64,000 nucleotides of DNA from Gammaproteobacteria bacterium (GTDB lineage: Bacteria; Pseudomonadota; Gammaproteobacteria; Xanthomonadales; SZUA-36), in NCBI GenBank assembly GCA_024279945.1, contig JAJRRA010000037.1, positions 1 to 64,000 of the forward strand. Direction: 5' to 3'. The notes under the pieces were generated by a model. That model ran no database searches. It was given only the letters and a program-made list of their open reading frames with translations, and had not been told where the DNA came from. Position 1 is the stretch's first letter. Each line of letters opens with the position of its first letter. Shown one piece after another: positions 61,432-64,000 of the stretch. Made by a program: the position numbers and the translations under genes.

Positions 61432-63021
61432 ATGATCGCAATACCCGGGAAAGATAAGCCCACCTCACCACAACGGCTGGCATTGATCAGCGTATCGGAC
61501 AAAACCGGCATCATCGAATTCGCCAGCAGGCTCAGTCAACTGGGTTACGCTCTACTGAGCACCGGTGGCACGGCAAAAGCCCTGGCCGGGGCCGGCCTGC
61601 AGGTGACCGAAGTTTCCGATTACCCGGGCTCCCCCGAAATCATGGGTGGCCGCGTAAAAACGCTGCATCCGCGAATTCACGGTGGTTTGCTGGGAAGGGC
61701 CGGCGAAGACGATGCGGTCATGAGCGACCAGGCCATTCCCCGCATCGATCTGGCTGTGATCAATCTTTATCCTTTTGAGGCGGTGACCAGCCAGCCGGAC
61801 TGCAGCTTCACGGATGCAATCGAGAACATCGATATTGGCGGCCCCGCCATGGTGCGCTCAGCCGCCAAGAATTTCGAGTCCGTTGCCATTGTTACCAGCC
61901 CGGAACAATATGACACCGTACTGGAGCGACTTGAGTCCGCTTGCGGTGAACTGGACCGCGCCAGCCGCTTTGAACTGGCCGTGGCGGCGTTCAACCGAGT
62001 CGCTCAATACGACGATTCTATCAGCAACTACCTGTCCTCATTCGCAAGCGATGGCAGCCAGGCCACTTTCCCGGACCAGATCAATAACTGTTTTGTGAAA
62101 GTTGCTGACCTGCGTTATGGTGAAAACCCACACCAGCAGGCGGCCTGGTACCGTGATGTACAACCGGCCCAGGGCAGCCTGGCTGCGGCCCGTCAGCATC
62201 AGGGCAAAGAACTTTCCTACAACAACATCGCCGATGCGGATGCGGCCTGGGAATGCGTGCGTCAATTCGATGAAACGGCCTGTGCCATCATCAAGCACGC
62301 TAACCCCTGCGGTGTAGCAGTAGCCCAGGACCCGGCCAGCGCCTATGACCTCGCATTTGCCACAGACAGCACTTCCGCCTTCGGCGGAATCATTGCCTTC
62401 AACCGGCGACTGGATGCCTTAACAGCGACCCGCATCATCAATCGCCAGTTTCTCGAATTGCTGATCGCGCCAGCCTACGACCACGAGGCACTGGCGGTGC
62501 TGACGGCCAAGAAGAATATCCGGGTTCTGGAAATGCCGGGCGGCAAACCGGTCGCGCAACAGGAAACCAAGCGCATCGGCAGTGGCCTGTTGGTCCAGAC
62601 TCCCGACCTGGACACCCTGTCACAACAGGACTGTAAAGTTGTCACCCAGCGCCAACCGAACGAACAGGAATGGCTGGACCTGATGTTTGCCTGGAAAGTC
62701 GCTCGCATGGTCAAATCCAATGCCATTGTTTACGCTGCCGGTGGCCGTACCGTGGGTGTTGGCGCGGGGCAGATGAGCCGGATTGATTCAGCCCGTATTG
62801 CCCGTTGGAAAGCGGAGAATGCCGGCCTGCCGGTCAAAGGGGCCATTATGGCGTCGGATGCCTTTTTTCCTTTCCGGGATGGCATCGATAGCGCAGCGCA
62901 AGCCGGTATAGCAGCCGTCATCCAGCCCGGCGGCTCCATGCGGGATGAAGAGGTCATTGCAGCCGCCGATGAACACGGCATGGCGATGGTATTAACCGGC
63001 ATCTGGCACTTCAGGCATTAG
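61432..63021 (+). CDS. purH: Bifunctional AICAR formyltransferase / IMP cyclohydrolase
   Basis: A 529-residue enzyme for the last two steps of purine synthesis. The IMP cyclohydrolase half is N-terminal, with [19 protein letters not shown] and [18 protein letters not shown]. The formyltransferase half has [27 protein letters not shown] and [12 protein letters not shown]. The gene begins 2 bases after fis and ends 2 bases before purD, a likely operon. Confidence 0.97.
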   Translation: MIAIPGKDKPTSPQRLALISVSDKTGIIEFASRLSQLGYALLSTGGTAKALAGAGLQVTEVSDYPGSPEIMGGRVKTLHPRIHGGLLGRAGEDDAVMSDQAIPRIDLAVINLYPFEAVTSQPDCSFTDAIENIDIGGPAMVRSAAKNFESVAIVTSPEQYDTVLERLESACGELDRASRFELAVAAFNRVAQYDDSISNYLSSFASDGSQATFPDQINNCFVKVADLRYGENPHQQAAWYRDVQPAQGSLAAARQHQGKELSYNNIADADAAWECVRQFDETACAIIKHANPCGVAVAQDPASAYDLAFATDSTSAFGGIIAFNRRLDALTATRIINRQFLELLIAPAYDHEALAVLTAKKNIRVLEMPGGKPVAQQETKRIGSGLLVQTPDLDTLSQQDCKVVTQRQPNEQEWLDLMFAWKVARMVKSNAIVYAAGGRTVGVGAGQMSRIDSARIARWKAENAGLPVKGAIMASDAFFPFRDGIDSAAQAGIAAVIQPGGSMRDEEVIAAADEHGMAMVLTGIWHFRH

Positions 63022-63023
63022 AT

Positions 63024-64000
63024 ATGAAAGTCCTTATTATTGGTAGCGGTGGTCGGGAGCATGCTCTGGCCTGGTGCACGGCCCGTTCGCCCAACGTAGA
63101 AATGGTTTATGTCGCTCCCGGCAACGCCGGTACCGCTGGTGAATCCGGTGTGGAAAACATTGCCATTTCATCAAATGACCTGCCAGGTCTGCTCAATTTT
63201 GCCCGCGAGCAGGGCATTGGCCTGACTGTCGTCGGGCCGGAAGACCCACTGGTCAGCGGGATTGTCGATCTTTTCACTGCAGCGGGCCTGGCCTGCTTTG
63301 GCCCTTCAGCAGCAGCGGCCCGCCTGGAAGGCTCCAAGAGCTTTGCCAAGGACTTCATGACACGCCATGGCATTGCCACAGCCGCCTACGGTACTTTTAC
63401 CGAGGTTGGAGCAGCCGTTGGCTTCATCCGCGAACACGGTGCACCCATTGTAGTGAAGGCGGACGGCCTGGCCGCCGGCAAGGGCGTCATCGTGGCGCAA
63501 ACCACTGCAGAAGCAGAAGTTGCTGTGCACGATATGCTGGCCGGCAACGCATTCGGAGATGCAGGCCACCGCGTGATTATCGAAGAGTTTCTCGAGGGTG
63601 AAGAAGCCAGCTTTATTGTCATTGCCGATGGCAACCATATTCTCCCGCTGGCCACCTCACAGGATCACAAGGCCGTGGGTGATGGCGACACCGGCCCCAA
63701 TACCGGCGGCATGGGCGCCTACTCCCCGGCCCCGGCCATCGACCAGGACATGCATCAAAGGGTGATGGCCCAGGTCATCAAGCCCACGGTTGAAGGCATG
63801 GCGGCTGACGGGCACCCTTTCACCGGCTTTCTCTATGCCGGCCTGATGATTTCACCAGCGGGCGAACTTCGCGTGCTCGAATTCAACGTCCGTTTTGGCG
63901 ACCCCGAAACCCAGCCAATCCTGATGCGTCTGAAGTCTGACCTGTCCGCGCACTGCCTGGCAGCCGTCGAGGGTCGCCTGGATCAGGAAAAAGTTCAGTG
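63024..64000 (+). CDS. purD: Phosphoribosylamine--glycine ligase (3' truncated by window)
   Basis: The frame is open from ATG 63024 to the window end (325 codons visible; a full enzyme is about 430). The N-domain starts MKVLIIGSGGREHALAWC and includes YVAPGNAGTAG. The ATP-grasp region has VVKADGLAAGKGVIVA, IIEEFLEGEEASFIV and GPNTGGMGAYSPAP. FNVRFGDPETQP lies near the visible end. It makes glycinamide ribonucleotide; the purH-purD order matches the E. coli operon. Confidence 0.95.
   Translation, partial: MKVLIIGSGGREHALAWCTARSPNVEMVYVAPGNAGTAGESGVENIAISSNDLPGLLNFAREQGIGLTVVGPEDPLVSGIVDLFTAAGLACFGPSAAAARLEGSKSFAKDFMTRHGIATAAYGTFTEVGAAVGFIREHGAPIVVKADGLAAGKGVIVAQTTAEAEVAVHDMLAGNAFGDAGHRVIIEEFLEGEEASFIVIADGNHILPLATSQDHKAVGDGDTGPNTGGMGAYSPAPAIDQDMHQRVMAQVIKPTVEGMAADGHPFTGFLYAGLMISPAGELRVLEFNVRFGDPETQPILMRLKSDLSAHCLAAVEGRLDQEKVQ

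Overview
The window looks like part of the chromosome of a gammaproteobacterium. The reasons are the yqgE-ruvX-pyrB and tonB-gshB-pilG blocks, a Pil-Chp chemosensory cluster, erpA, tyrS next to an M23 peptidase and anmK, and fis-purH-purD. Coding density is high. No tRNA, rRNA, CRISPR array, transposase or prophage was seen. Nearly all genes are housekeeping. The unusual signals lie in start codons, frameshifts and structured intergenic repeats. All assignments come from reading the sequence; no database search was run.

Bases 1-8.8 kb: the 3' end of an ion-transporter-superfamily permease, a CBS protein, an SLC13/TrkA_C permease, trmB, then yqgE-ruvX-pyrB. Next come a deoxyinosine glycosylase, a CarD-like RNA polymerase-binding protein that seems to start at AUU, and a LOG-family protein. 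Bases 8.8-25.2 kb: tonB and gshB on the minus strand, then pilG-pilI-pilJ-chpA-chpC, with chpA broken by one frameshift. A gspN-like gene, a HisN-like phosphatase, nudE, cysQ, a DUF6776 gene, erpA and nudC follow.

Bases 25.2-39.7 kb: a structured repeat, ampE, a BtuF-like binding protein, a DUF819 membrane protein, a lipoprotein M3 peptidase, tspO, a rubrerythrin/Fe-S oxidoreductase/DUF3501 unit, and a TetR-thiolase-FadJ-acyl-CoA dehydrogenase fatty acid oxidation operon. Bases 39.7-47.8 kb: a second copy of the structured repeat, an NhaD antiporter coupled to beta-carbonic anhydrase, a small HTH regulator beside an inverted-repeat operator, another SLC13 permease, a short RdhA-like Fe-S protein overlapping a fused glutamate formiminotransferase/cyclodeaminase, and a zinc-ribbon protein.

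Bases 47.8-64 kb: a minus-strand run of tyrS-tyrA-Nudix-dipeptidase-TSUP exporter-DDAH, then an M23 endopeptidase and anmK, ampG, a frameshifted xthA, pyrE, DUF4124 and DUF3426 genes, fis, purH and the 5' part of purD. AmpE, AmpG, AnmK and the M23 enzyme together suggest active peptidoglycan remodelling and recycling. A family of GTAAGAG palindromic repeats is concentrated at 55-59 kb.
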